30,591 nucleotides of DNA from Caccovivens sp964594865 (GCA_964594865.1 CAZQMZ010000012.1:1-30591); one strand, 5' to 3'. Shown: positions 1 to 7,636, counted from the stretch's first letter. Translations and numbers: made by a program. The notes: a model not told the origin generated them from the sequence alone.

Positions 1-21
1 TTTTAAAGAGAATGACAGTCG

Positions 22-93
22 ATTGAGGATAGGTTTCACGACCTTATCCAATAAAATGGGCAAAAACAGTTGCCCGATGAACAAGATAACTTG
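22..93 (+). other. Three tandem hairpins, possible 3' end of a structured RNA
   Basis: Three hairpins follow each other without overlap. In the first, 27-34 pairs with 41-49 (GGATA/TATCC plus GGT/ACC, one bulged T). In the second, GGGCAA 58-63 pairs with TTGCCC 70-75. In the third, CAAG 82-85 pairs with CTTG 90-93 around an ATAA loop. An intrinsic terminator follows directly. Serial hairpins ending in a terminator are typical of the 3' end of a non-coding RNA, and the 5' part would lie before the window. I do not recognise the family (not tmRNA or SRP-like). The same stretch is open in one frame from base 2 to 94 (30 codons), so the end of a coding gene remains possible. Confidence 0.35.
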
Positions 94-116
94 ATTGAAC
101 ATACTATTGATTGTAA

Positions 117-151
117 AAAAAAGAACACTGAATTTTCGGTGTTCTTTTTTT
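117..151 (+). terminator. Intrinsic terminator
   Basis: The arms AAAAGAACAC and GTGTTCTTTT, extended by a TG/CG step, form a long stem with a small A/T loop and a T run at 144-151. A T run is also present on the opposite strand, so it can serve both the transcript ending near 94 and the minus-strand gene ending at 156. Confidence 0.6.
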
Positions 152-155
152 GTTT

Positions 156-470
156 TCACATACAAAAACGAGAATGAGAGGAAATGTTTTCAAGTTCGCG
201 GCGAAAAGCGGAATATTTGTCCAACGTCGAGAGCAAATATCGCTCACGAGAGGCTTCGTCCATGCTTTTCAAAACCTTGTCGTCGATGAGATAGTGCACC
301 GGATTTGTCACCACATCTTGTTGAGATAAAAGAAATTCCACCTTGTTCTTAAATTCCACATCTTCGCTTGAAATCACCTTGATTTTTGTGTTTGCTGGTG
401 TCATTTCCTTTCCGACCAAACGTCTTTTTGCCTTTTGAGCAATCATTTTGAGTGCATCATTTTTGTTCAT
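156..470 (-). CDS. Hypothetical protein, 104 aa
   Basis: I do not recognise this family. The start is the ATG at 470, because GGAGG lies 5 nt upstream (476-480). A longer reading to 569 has no ribosome binding site. The product is soluble and charged: a basic N-terminus (MNKNDALKMIAQKAKRR), a central segment with NPVHYLIDDK, and a helical C-terminal part rich in Glu, Arg and Tyr (SRERYLLSTLDKYSAFRREL). There is no signal peptide or membrane segment. It is divergent from the acetyltransferase gene at 642 and shares the intergenic region with it. The strong ribosome binding site, promoter and terminator make it a real gene. Confidence 0.7.
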   Translation of the reverse strand: MNKNDALKMIAQKAKRRLVGKEMTPANTKIKVISSEDVEFKNKVEFLLSQQDVVTNPVHYLIDDKVLKSMDEASRERYLLSTLDKYSAFRRELENISSHSRFCM

Positions 471-510
471 TTCAACCTCCATAATCAAAATTTTCTTTAT
501 TGATAGAGCA

Positions 511-538
511 ATAATACACCAACTCTGCTGTTTTGCAA
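511..538 (-). promoter_or_regulatory. Promoter of the 104-aa gene
   Basis: Read on the minus strand: TTGCAA (538-533), 16 bp, TATTAT (516-511). It ends about 40 bp before the start codon at 470. Confidence 0.4.
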
Positions 539-641
539 AAGAATAAATTTTCGCGTTTTGTCGAAACAAACCGAATAAGAAAATTTTTTGAAGACTTGAA
601 AATTTTTCACATTTTTTGACATTTAATCATAAGAGATTGGT

Positions 642-1238
642 ATGAGAAAATTTGATAATGTTATAATTGACAAAAGCGTAACGCTTGGAAAGGGCGTTAA
701 GATTGAAAACGATGTCAAGATTTTGGGAGACTGCTTTGTCGGCGATGGGTGCGTGATTAAGTCTGGCTCTCGTCTCACGGATGTTGTGCTTGGAGCAGGG
801 TGCCAAGTGGATTGTTCAACTGTCGAAAAGGCAAACATTGGAGCAAATTGCACCATTGGACCTTTTGCAAACATTCGTCCGAACTGCATTCTGGCAGAAA
901 ACGTCAAAGTGGGTGCGTTTGTGGAACTTAAAAATGCAGTAATTGGCAAAGGCACAAAAATGGCGCACCTTGCATATGTCGGCGATGCTGAACTTGGTGA
1001 AAATGTCAATGTTGGCTGTGGCGTGATTTTTGCAAATTTTGACGGCAAAATGAAACATAAGACAATTGTTGGAAACAATGTCTTTGTGGGTTGCAATGTC
1101 AACATAATTGCACCTGTCAACATTGCAGATGACACATATATTTGTGCCGGAACAACAGTGACAAAAAACACTGAAAAAGGAGATTTTGTCATTGGTCGAG
1201 TTCGGCAAGAAAATAAAAAACGAGAAAAAAAGATTTAG
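642..1238 (+). CDS. Free-standing GlmU-type acetyltransferase (left-handed beta-helix), 198 aa
   Basis: The product matches the C-terminal half of GlmU, which acetylates glucosamine-1-phosphate with acetyl-CoA on the way to UDP-GlcNAc. Hexapeptide repeats run from about residue 5 to 175. GlmU-specific blocks are visible: IGPFANIRP (72-80), VELKN (95-99), MAHLAYVGDAELGENVNVG (107-125), ANFDGKMKHKT (131-141) and CAGTTVTK (168-175). The catalytic-type His109, Arg79, Lys97, Tyr112 and Asn132 are present. The N-terminal uridylyltransferase domain, about 230 residues in ordinary GlmU, is absent, and the ATG at 642 follows a stop-rich non-coding stretch, so this is not a cut-off fusion. A partner uridylyltransferase would have to be elsewhere. 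Another sugar acetyltransferase of the same fold is possible, but the GlmU signature is strong. The ribosome binding site is weak (AAGAGATT). Confidence 0.85.
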   Translation: MRKFDNVIIDKSVTLGKGVKIENDVKILGDCFVGDGCVIKSGSRLTDVVLGAGCQVDCSTVEKANIGANCTIGPFANIRPNCILAENVKVGAFVELKNAVIGKGTKMAHLAYVGDAELGENVNVGCGVIFANFDGKMKHKTIVGNNVFVGCNVNIIAPVNIADDTYICAGTTVTKNTEKGDFVIGRVRQENKKREKKI

Positions 1239-1412
1239 ATACTTTAAAAAGTTGATATATTTGATTGTTTTATATATTTTTCAAAAAACATAATTAAGAG
1301 CAAGTTGGAAGCCAATTTTACCTTTTTATGCTATCATTGTTGTGCAAATCAGATATTTAGATATTTTTTTATAAATTTTTTCATTAAAATTAAAGGATTT
1401 TTTGATTTTTTA

Positions 1413-1421
1413 TGGTATAAT
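1413..1421 (+). promoter_or_regulatory. Extended -10 promoter of the dnaG cluster
   Basis: TGGTATAAT is a perfect extended -10 that lies 30 bp before the primase start. No good -35 is seen, which extended -10 promoters tolerate. The 1239-1412 interval is otherwise A/T-rich with no gene or convincing terminator. Confidence 0.5.
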
Positions 1422-1450
1422 GTTTGTAAGTCTTTTTTTTGGAGTTTATA

Positions 1451-3223
1451 TTGTCACAAAACAGAGGTTGGAATCCGGAATTTTTAAGTGAACTCAAACG
1501 CAAAAACGACTTGGTTTCAATTGCTTCTAATTATCTTCAATTGGAACAAAAGGGAAGTCGCTTTTGGGCTTGTTGTCCATTTCATAGTGAAAAAACGCCT
1601 TCTTTTGCGATTAATGAAGAAGACGGCGTATATTTTTGCTTTGGATGTAAGGAGTCCGGAGACGTCATCTCTTTTGTGGAAAAAATGGAAAATGTCGACT
1701 TTATTGATGCTGTCAAAATTTTGGCAGATCGTGCCGGCATGGAAATTCCAGAATATTCATCTTCAAGTGGATATAAAGAAAATAAAAACTTGAAAGAAAG
1801 AATTTACAGTGCGCTTGATTTTGCGTATAAACATTATATGGACAACCTATATTCCAAGGACGCCAAAGTTGCGCAAGACTACGTCAAGCAAAGAAAGTTC
1901 ACTCGACGCGAGCTTGAAGATTTCAAGATTGGCTACTCAAAGAATTGGACGGATATTGTTGATTATCTCAAATCCAAAGGTTTTTCTGAAAAGGAGTTGT
2001 TGGATGCAGGGATTTGTGGAAAAAAGAACAATCACTTGTTTGATGTTGTGGGCGGAAGGTTGATTTTTCCAATTTTCAATTCTTTGAATGAGTGTATTGG
2101 GTTCAGTGCCAGAGCGCTTGAAAAAACTGACTTTGCAAAATATAAAAACACTGCGGAAACTTTGGTTTTTCAAAAAGGACGAGTTGTTTTTGGAATAAAC
2201 ATCCTGAAAGCGCAAAAACAACAACAACTTTTGGACAAGATCATTCTTGTTGAAGGACAAATGGATGTGATTGCCATGCATAAGGCGGGGTTCAAATGCA
2301 CAGTGGCTTGCATGGGCACAGCCTTGACAAAAGATCATGTGAAAGAACTTAAACGATACAACGAAAACATTTTTCTTTGCTTTGACAACGATGAAGCTGG
2401 ATTGAAGGCAACATTGCGAGCGATTGACATGTTTCGAAATGAGAATGTCAATTTGAAAATTGTCAAGCTTTCGGGCGGAAAAGATCCAGATGAAGTTTTG
2501 CAAAATTTGGGCAAAGAAGAATTGGAAAAAATGATTGAAAAAGCTTTGCCATACATGGAATTCTTGATTGAATATTATCACAGCATCCACAATCTTGAAA
2601 ATGCAGAAGAGAAAGGAAAATTTGTCAAAGAAATTTTGCGCGAAATAAAGAAACTTGACAGTCCAACTTTGTTTGAGCCATATTTGGAAAAAATTCGAGA
2701 CTTAACAAAAATTCCATTGGATGTTTTAAGGCGAGATATAAATTCATCCGACAGACAAGTGAAAGTCAAGGACACGCCAAAACTTCCGACTCAATCCACA
2801 GAAAGAGGTGATGAAAAAGCGGTTAAATTCATTTTGGCGTCGCTTTTGCATAAGTGTGACTATGTTGACAAAAATATAGACTATTCAAAACTTTTAGATG
2901 AATTTCAAAATTATTTGGATATAATTAAAGAAAACAAGCCACTTTCAGCTATATACGATATTGACGGAGCAACAGAAGATGTGCTCTTGATGGATATTGT
3001 CAACTTCAACTTTGCCAATTTTCAAAATGAAGAAGAGAAATATTTTCAAGAGTGCCTTTGGAAGGTTGCTGAACAAAAATTAAGAAAAAATCAATCAAAA
3101 TTGAACGAAGAGTATAAAAACTGCACTGACCTTGTCAGGCGAACAGAAATTGCCCGAAATTTGGGTAAAATTGCAATACAACTGAAAAATAAAAGTTTGG
3201 AGGAATTCAATGTCAGAAGATAA
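1451..3223 (+). CDS. dnaG: DNA primase DnaG, 590 aa
   Basis: Synthesises RNA primers at the replication fork together with the DnaB helicase. The CHC2 zinc domain is at the N-terminus with Cys42, His45, Cys63 and Cys66 (CPFH...CFGC). The Toprim catalytic core follows with ILVEGQMDV near residue 264 and FDNDEAG near 310, carrying the metal-binding acidic residues. The C-terminal third is helical, as expected for the helicase-binding domain. The length is normal for the family. I chose the TTG at 1451 because GGAG (1441-1444) sits 6 nt upstream; an in-frame TTG at 1439 lies too close to any ribosome binding site. The end overlaps the sigma factor gene by 14 nt, indicating translational coupling in the dnaG-rpoD order usual in Bacillota. 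Confidence 0.97.
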   Translation: MSQNRGWNPEFLSELKRKNDLVSIASNYLQLEQKGSRFWACCPFHSEKTPSFAINEEDGVYFCFGCKESGDVISFVEKMENVDFIDAVKILADRAGMEIPEYSSSSGYKENKNLKERIYSALDFAYKHYMDNLYSKDAKVAQDYVKQRKFTRRELEDFKIGYSKNWTDIVDYLKSKGFSEKELLDAGICGKKNNHLFDVVGGRLIFPIFNSLNECIGFSARALEKTDFAKYKNTAETLVFQKGRVVFGINILKAQKQQQLLDKIILVEGQMDVIAMHKAGFKCTVACMGTALTKDHVKELKRYNENIFLCFDNDEAGLKATLRAIDMFRNENVNLKIVKLSGGKDPDEVLQNLGKEELEKMIEKALPYMEFLIEYYHSIHNLENAEEKGKFVKEILREIKKLDSPTLFEPYLEKIRDLTKIPLDVLRRDINSSDRQVKVKDTPKLPTQSTERGDEKAVKFILASLLHKCDYVDKNIDYSKLLDEFQNYLDIIKENKPLSAIYDIDGATEDVLLMDIVNFNFANFQNEEEKYFQECLWKVAEQKLRKNQSKLNEEYKNCTDLVRRTEIARNLGKIAIQLKNKSLEEFNVRR

Positions 3224-4283
3224 GAAAGAGTTAGATAAAAGCAAAGTAATCTATGACAAACTTCTTGCCCTTGCCATGAAGAAGGGTTCAATCAACGAAG
3301 AAGATGTCTATTTTTCGCTGTTTAAAGTTGGTGAAGACGCAGAAAAAGTGGAAAAATTTTTGGAATCTTTGCGAAAAAGAAAGATCAAGATCATCAAAAC
3401 CAATGATGAAGAGATTTATAAAGACAATTTTTCCGACCTTGTCATGTCGCCAACTGTCGATGACCCTGTGAAAATGTATCTCAAAGACATCGGCAAAGTG
3501 CCTCTTCTCTCTGCCGAAGAAGAACGCGAGTGCGCCAAAAAGGCAATGGAGGGAGATGAATATGCCAAATCTAAATTGTGCGAAGCCAATCTAAGACTCG
3601 TGGTGAGTGTTGCAAAAAAATATGTAGGCAAAACATCGATGTCTTTTCTTGACCTAATTCAAGAAGGGAACATGGGACTCTTGCGTGCAGTGGACAAGTT
3701 TGATTACACAAAAGGCTTCAAATTCTCCACTTACGCAACATGGTGGATAAGACAGGCCATCACACGTGCTATGGCTGATCAATCAAGGACGATAAGAATC
3801 CCTGTGCACATGGTGGAAACAATCAACAAGTATGTCAAAGTTGTGCGCATGCTTATGCAAAAATTGGGAAGAGATCCAACCATTGAGGAAATTGCCAACG
3901 AACTTGGCTTGACGGTGGCAAAGGTTATGGAAATTCAACGCACGGCACAAGATCCAATTTCTCTTGAAACACCAATGGGCGAAGAAGATGACGGCAAGAT
4001 TGCGGACGTTATTGTTGATGAAAGTGCAAAATCTCCTGTTGAAAGCGCATCTCAAATGCTTTTAAGAGAACAACTGCTTGCAGTGATTGACACACTCACA
4101 CCTCGTGAACAAGAAGTCATCCGTCAGCGTTATGGACTTTTGGACGGCAGACAAAAAACCTTGGAAGAAGTTGGAAAAGAGTTTTCTGTCACAAGAGAAC
4201 GTATCCGTCAAATTGAAGCGAAAGCGTTGAGGAAACTTAAACATCCAAACAGAAGCAAAAGACTTGCCGATTTTGTGGAATAG
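3210..4283 (+). CDS. rpoD: Housekeeping sigma factor RpoD/SigA, 357 aa
   Basis: Primary sigma-70 subunit of RNA polymerase. A short Bacillota-style region 1.1 covers about residues 1-75 and region 1.2 contains DPVKMYLKDIGKVPLLS (85-101). Region 2 has LRLVVSVAKKYVG, DLIQEGNMGLLRAVDKFDY and FSTYATWWIRQAI (about 128-184). Region 3 begins with TRAMADQSRTIRIPVHM. Region 4 at the C-terminus has TPREQEVIRQRYGL and the helix-turn-helix VTRERIRQIEAKALRKL. All core and promoter-binding regions are intact. GGAGG lies upstream of the ATG inside the end of dnaG. The promoters seen in this window (TTGACA, 16-18 bp, TAnnnT, often with TGn) are what this factor should read. Confidence 0.97.
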   Translation: MSEDKKELDKSKVIYDKLLALAMKKGSINEEDVYFSLFKVGEDAEKVEKFLESLRKRKIKIIKTNDEEIYKDNFSDLVMSPTVDDPVKMYLKDIGKVPLLSAEEERECAKKAMEGDEYAKSKLCEANLRLVVSVAKKYVGKTSMSFLDLIQEGNMGLLRAVDKFDYTKGFKFSTYATWWIRQAITRAMADQSRTIRIPVHMVETINKYVKVVRMLMQKLGRDPTIEEIANELGLTVAKVMEIQRTAQDPISLETPMGEEDDGKIADVIVDESAKSPVESASQMLLREQLLAVIDTLTPREQEVIRQRYGLLDGRQKTLEEVGKEFSVTRERIRQIEAKALRKLKHPNRSKRLADFVE

Positions 4284-4314
4284 AGAGAAAAAATATAACA
4301 AGAAGGAGAAAAGT

Positions 4315-5016
4315 ATGAATATTGAAAACATATTGAAATATCAAAATATGGATGCTGAATTATATAAAATCGAGCAAAAAATTATGAAAAGCCCATATAA
4401 AGAAAAAGCGAATGAACTTTCTGCTGTGGCAAAAAAATCACAAACACGTTCCACAGAACTTGAAGCAGAAGCAAGCAAATTGATCAAAGATATTGAAGAG
4501 ATTAAAAACAAATATCAAATAAACAAAGACAAAGTGGGCGAAATGCTGGAAACAGATCTTGAAAAATCAAGTATGGAAGATCTTGAAAAGCTCTCCGCTC
4601 TCAAAGGTAAAGTTGTGTCAAACTTAGGTATATTGGAAAAGATGCTTCAAAAAAGTGCAGAGAGAATAAATTTCATTTTGTCTGAATTTAACAAAACAAA
4701 ACGTACCTTTGATGAAGCGCGAAAACAATATGCAATTTGCAAACAAAAAATTGATGAAGAAACAAAAACTCTCGAACCTGAAAAAGAGAAATTGAAAAAA
4801 GAACTTGCAGTACTTGAAAAAAATGTTGAGCCAAAACTTATGGCGGAATATAAGAAAAAGCGTCAAGACAACATTTTTCCTGTCATTGTGCCACTTGAAA
4901 GTGGAGGATTTTGTGGCAGATGCCGAATGGAACTTCCAAAAGTGGCAATCTCACGAATCAAAGAAAAAGGCGTCATCACTTGCGAACATTGCAAAAGACT
5001 TCTTTATCAAAAATAG
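4315..5016 (+). CDS. Coiled-coil C4-type zinc ribbon protein (COG1579-like), 233 aa
   Basis: A long coiled coil (about residues 5-180, rich in Lys/Glu/Leu heptads) is followed by a zinc ribbon with paired cysteines, Cys200/Cys203 (CGRC) and Cys223/Cys226 (CEHC). This is the architecture of the COG1579 / zf-RING_7 family, whose genes commonly follow or lie near rpoD in Bacillota. The family is thought to bind nucleic acid, but the function here is inferred only from the fold. The ATG at 4315 is chosen because AAGGAG (4304-4309) lies 5 nt upstream; an in-frame start at 4264 lies inside rpoD and has no ribosome binding site. It is the third gene of the dnaG transcription unit, 31 nt after rpoD. 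No strong terminator follows, only a weak ATAAG/CTTAT hairpin near 5028. Confidence 0.85.
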   Translation: MNIENILKYQNMDAELYKIEQKIMKSPYKEKANELSAVAKKSQTRSTELEAEASKLIKDIEEIKNKYQINKDKVGEMLETDLEKSSMEDLEKLSALKGKVVSNLGILEKMLQKSAERINFILSEFNKTKRTFDEARKQYAICKQKIDEETKTLEPEKEKLKKELAVLEKNVEPKLMAEYKKKRQDNIFPVIVPLESGGFCGRCRMELPKVAISRIKEKGVITCEHCKRLLYQK

Positions 5017-5074
5017 AGTAAGATATAAGAAAATTCCTTATGGCATTTTTATTATGAATGAAATCTAACAAAAA

Positions 5075-5113
5075 ATTTCCCCTATTGACAAAAGGGAAAT
5101 CTTGTGATAAAAT
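5075..5113 (+). promoter_or_regulatory. Promoter with inverted repeat around the -35
   Basis: TTGACA (5085-5090), 17 bp, TAAAAT (5108-5113), preceded by TGTGA to give an extended -10. The -35 lies between the arms of a perfect 7-bp inverted repeat, ATTTCCC (5075-5081) and GGGAAAT (5094-5100). That is a plausible repressor operator, but no regulator can be named. Confidence 0.7.
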
Positions 5114-5134
5114 CTCTCTTAAAGGAAGTGAATT

Positions 5135-5776
5135 GTGAAAAAATTTGAATATGTTCCGCGCGATGTTAAGTTGAGAATGATGGACGACAAATTGGTGGCA
5201 TTTCAACGGATAAGAGCTTTGAAAGACATATATTGCGACGTCATCGAAGATGGTGTGAAAAGAAAAATCAAAGTTGCAAGCAAGGGTGATTTGGGCGCTT
5301 ATATTGTCAGAGGGGCTTTAAACCAAAATGATAATGCATGGGCAAAGCCATTGATGTCGGCGGATGGCAAGATTGTTAAAGATTGCTATATTGGTCCAAG
5401 ATGTCGAGTTTCCGGAAATGCAATTGTGGAAGGTTCAATCATTTTGAACGATGTTGTGGTGAGAGATTATGCCAATGTGCGCTTTTTGAAAATAAAACCA
5501 TTAAACAATGCTGTGATTTCTGAGAATTCAAGCATAAATTTGGCAGAAATTCAAGGTAATGTCAATTTGAAAGGAAATGCTTGCATATATCAATCCGACA
5601 TCTTTGGCGGAATTGAAATGGATGATGACAGTTTGCTCTATGACTGTTTGCTTGTCGCTCAGTCGACTTTGAAAATGACGCGCAATCAAAGATATTGTCA
5701 CAATCAAATTGAAATGAAAGAAAATACAAACGGATCAGTGATTATTGTCACAGAACGCGACGGGAAAAATTTTTAA
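5135..5776 (+). CDS. Putative beta-solenoid (hexapeptide-like) protein, 213 aa
   Basis: Starts with GTG at 5135 behind AAAGGAAG. The N-terminal 70 residues form a mixed domain. From about residue 75 to 195 the sequence cycles through short units with V/I spacing and G-N-A turns (CYIGPRCRVSGNAIVEGSI, NVNLKGNACIYQSDIFGG), resembling YdcK-type or polymer-forming beta-solenoids. No acetyltransferase catalytic histidine is evident and no signal peptide or membrane segment is seen, so a structural or scaffolding role is as likely as an enzymatic one. It is monocistronic, with its own promoter and a terminator overlapping the stop codon. I cannot assign a specific function. Confidence 0.7.
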   Translation: MKKFEYVPRDVKLRMMDDKLVAFQRIRALKDIYCDVIEDGVKRKIKVASKGDLGAYIVRGALNQNDNAWAKPLMSADGKIVKDCYIGPRCRVSGNAIVEGSIILNDVVVRDYANVRFLKIKPLNNAVISENSSINLAEIQGNVNLKGNACIYQSDIFGGIEMDDDSLLYDCLLVAQSTLKMTRNQRYCHNQIEMKENTNGSVIIVTERDGKNF

Positions 5777-5800
5777 AGAGATTGAAAAATCTCTTTTTTA
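5775..5800 (+). terminator. Intrinsic terminator overlapping the stop codon
   Basis: AAAGAGATT (5775-5783), GAAA tetraloop, AATCTCTTT (5788-5796), then T run. It begins within the TAA of the preceding gene. Confidence 0.85.
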
Positions 5801-5941
5801 TTAAAAACGTTAAAAATGCGTTTTTTTATTATTTTTTTACTAATTTTTAATCATTGTTCTAGATTTTTTATTATTTTTAACTATTTTTTAAACTTTTTCG
5901 CTATTTTTAATTAATTTCCAATATTTTTTAATATTTTTGTT
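5801..5941. other. T-rich gene-free spacer with phased T-tracts
   Basis: There is no coding potential. A second weak hairpin, AAAAACG 5803-5809 with CGTTTTT 5819-5825, is followed by runs of five to seven T separated by about one helical turn up to 5940. This could act as a backup terminator and as bent DNA between convergent genes. Confidence 0.5.
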
Positions 5942-7075
5942 TTAATGATGCTTTAAAAAGCTTTTTATTGCATAGACAAATTTTTCTATTTCTTGATAGG
6001 TGTTGAAATAGGAAACAGAAACTCGAACAGCTCCACTGTCAAGCGTTCCCAATGCCTTGTGTTTGAGTGGCGCACAGTGAAAACCGCTTCGCACACAAAT
6101 TGCCCATTTTTCGTTGAGATAATTTGCAACATCGACAGAATTGACATTGGGGATGTTGAAGGCAAACACGCCGTTTGTGTTTTCGGTTTTGGTGTAAATT
6201 TCAATCGGAAGTTTTGAAAGTTCATAGTGAAGATATGTTATCAAATCTTCAATTTTGGATGAGATCAGTTCAAAATTTTCTTCCAAAAATCTTATTCCTT
6301 CGCCAAAACCTAAAATTGCCGGAGTGTTGATTGTCCCACTTTCAAAGCGCTCTGGATATGTGCTTGGTTGGTGGAGTTCCAAAGAATTGGTTCCTGTTCC
6401 GCCAAAGCGAATTGGTTGAAGGTCAAATGTGCCATTGATTGCAAGAACACCAACGCCTTGTGGAGCATAAAAACCTTTATGTGGGGCAAGGGCAAGAAGG
6501 TTGATGTTCATGTTTTGCATATCATATACAAAATGTCCGCCACTTTGAGCGCCATCCACCATGAAAAGAATTCCCTTATCTTGAAGATGTTTTCCAATTG
6601 TTTCAATGTCCGCAACATCGCCGTTGACGTTAGAAATATGGTTAACGACCACCAAATAAGTGTTTGCTGTCAGACATTTTTCGATATCTTTCCAAATCAC
6701 ACCTTTCTTTCCTGATTGACAAGCAACGGTGTATGAAAATGTGGGGTCGATTGTTTTGAGATGTTCGAGTGGACGCAAAACGGAGTTGTGTTCATTTATT
6801 GTGCAAACAACATGACCACCAGCTTTGTGTGTTCCAAGAATTCCAAGATTCAATGCATCTGTGCAGTTGAGAGTGAAAATGATGTTTTCCGGAGTGGTTT
6901 TGAGATGATTTGCTGTCAGCTCTCGCACTCTTTCCACTTCAAAAGCGGTTTTGAGAGCCATTTTGTGGCCACTTCTTCCTGGGTTTGCGGTGAAAAGATT
7001 GAGCGCATTATAAACAGCCTTTTGGACATTTTTTGGTTTAATCAAACTTGATGCAGAGTTGTCTAAATAAATCAT
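5942..7075 (-). CDS. Cysteine desulfurase / selenocysteine lyase-like PLP enzyme, 377 aa
   Basis: A class V aminotransferase-fold enzyme that would remove sulfur (or selenium) from cysteine to form a persulfide. Visible features: N-terminal YLDNSASS, His96 in INEHNSVLR (PLP stacking), VDGAQ with Asp174, Schiff-base Lys200 in APHKGFYAPQG, an RFGGTGTNS-type loop, and catalytic Cys334 in VRSGFHCAPLKHKALGT. The RSGFHCAPL motif places it with the CsdB/SufS type rather than NifS/IscS. The ATG at 7075 is preferred, with AAAGGTGG upstream; an in-frame TTG at 7093 lacks a ribosome binding site. It diverges from a DUF3343-type gene, the usual companion of this enzyme in anaerobic Bacillota. That supports sulfur or selenium trafficking rather than bulk Fe-S assembly, as no suf genes are seen. 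Confidence 0.92.
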   Translation of the reverse strand: MIYLDNSASSLIKPKNVQKAVYNALNLFTANPGRSGHKMALKTAFEVERVRELTANHLKTTPENIIFTLNCTDALNLGILGTHKAGGHVVCTINEHNSVLRPLEHLKTIDPTFSYTVACQSGKKGVIWKDIEKCLTANTYLVVVNHISNVNGDVADIETIGKHLQDKGILFMVDGAQSGGHFVYDMQNMNINLLALAPHKGFYAPQGVGVLAINGTFDLQPIRFGGTGTNSLELHQPSTYPERFESGTINTPAILGFGEGIRFLEENFELISSKIEDLITYLHYELSKLPIEIYTKTENTNGVFAFNIPNVNSVDVANYLNEKWAICVRSGFHCAPLKHKALGTLDSGAVRVSVSYFNTYQEIEKFVYAIKSFLKHH

Positions 7076-7094
7076 GACACCACCTTTAAGCAAA

Positions 7095-7118
7095 AATTTT
7101 ATATTAACAATATAATAA
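7095..7118. promoter_or_regulatory. Divergent promoter region with ATATT/AATAT palindrome
   Basis: The 76 bp between the divergent starts contain ATATT-AAC-AATAT, with TATAAT (7111-7116) reading right and TATAAA-like -10 sequences reading left. Shared control of the desulfurase and DUF3343 genes is likely. The -35 elements are poor. Confidence 0.4.
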
Positions 7119-7151
7119 TTTAGGGGATAAATTGTGCAAAGGAGGTGTTTT

Positions 7152-7409
7152 TTGAATTATACGCTTGCCGTTTTCAAATCTCGAAATTCCACTCTAAATT
7201 TTGCGAACTTACTTCGAGCGAACAACATTCCGGTTGCGGTGATAAACACTCCACAAAGTATAAATCGTGCCTGTGGAATTTCGGTAAAATTTTTGAGCGA
7301 CTATTTTTCCAAAGTGCAATCACTTTTGTCCCGATCAAATTTGAAATATTTCGACGGCTTTTATTCTTATATTAAAAATAATGGAAAAATTATTTTGATA
7401 AAATTATAA
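7152..7409 (+). CDS. DUF3343-type putative Se/S carrier protein, 85 aa
   Basis: Short alpha/beta protein matching the DUF3343 pattern: an N-terminal beta strand (YTLAVFKSRNSTLNFANLL), then IPVAVINTPQSINRACGISVKF, where the Cys in the ACG motif is the proposed sulfur/selenium-carrying residue. The TTG start at 7152 is chosen because AAAGGAGGTG (7138-7147) precedes it at good spacing; a GTG at 7134 lies upstream of that ribosome binding site. Its position back to back with the cysteine desulfurase suggests that it receives the persulfide or perselenide from that enzyme. The carrier role of the family is a proposal, not proven biochemistry. Confidence 0.8.
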   Translation: MNYTLAVFKSRNSTLNFANLLRANNIPVAVINTPQSINRACGISVKFLSDYFSKVQSLLSRSNLKYFDGFYSYIKNNGKIILIKL

Positions 7410-7600
7410 AAAATTAGTTAAAAATTAAAAAAAATAATAAAAAATAAATAAAAATTTATAAAAATAAATAAAAATTTATAAAAATAAATAAAAAAATAAA
7501 TAAAAAAATAATTTTTTTAAAAAAAAGAGAAAAATATTTGTAAAAATTGCAGATAAAATCTCTTTTTTATTTTTTAAGGAATTTTTAGATAAATTAAATT
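7410..7600. repeat. A-rich low-complexity spacer with short tandem units
   Basis: There is no gene. Units close to AAAAATAAATAAAAATTTAT repeat in tandem between about 7440 and 7500. A/T arms AAAAAAGAGA and TCTCTTTTTT near 7523-7570 enclose a 28-nt loop and may terminate the DUF3343 transcript. Confidence 0.5.
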
Positions 7601-7630
7601 TTGCATGAATTCGTCCTTTTTTCATAAAAT
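7601..7630 (+). promoter_or_regulatory. Promoter of the transglycosylase gene, leaderless geometry
   Basis: TTGCAT (7601-7606), 18 bp, TAAAAT (7625-7630). The start ATG is at 7637, exactly where transcription should begin, and no Shine-Dalgarno sequence precedes it. Confidence 0.5.
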
Positions 7631-7636
7631 AGCCTT

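Noticed and set aside
2..94. Open frame of 30 codons at the left edge, and a minus-strand frame starting ATG near 105
   Set aside because: Neither has a ribosome binding site in view, the minus frame starts right after a terminator without a promoter, and the hairpin series explains the sequence better. Kept only as an alternative.
623..1208. Minus-strand ORFs of 130 and 189 codons opposite the acetyltransferase gene
   Set aside because: Antisense shadows of a clearly conserved GlmU-type domain.
7145..7375. 76-codon ORF in another frame over the DUF3343 gene
   Set aside because: Frame shadow; the DUF3343 frame has the ribosome binding site and the family motif.
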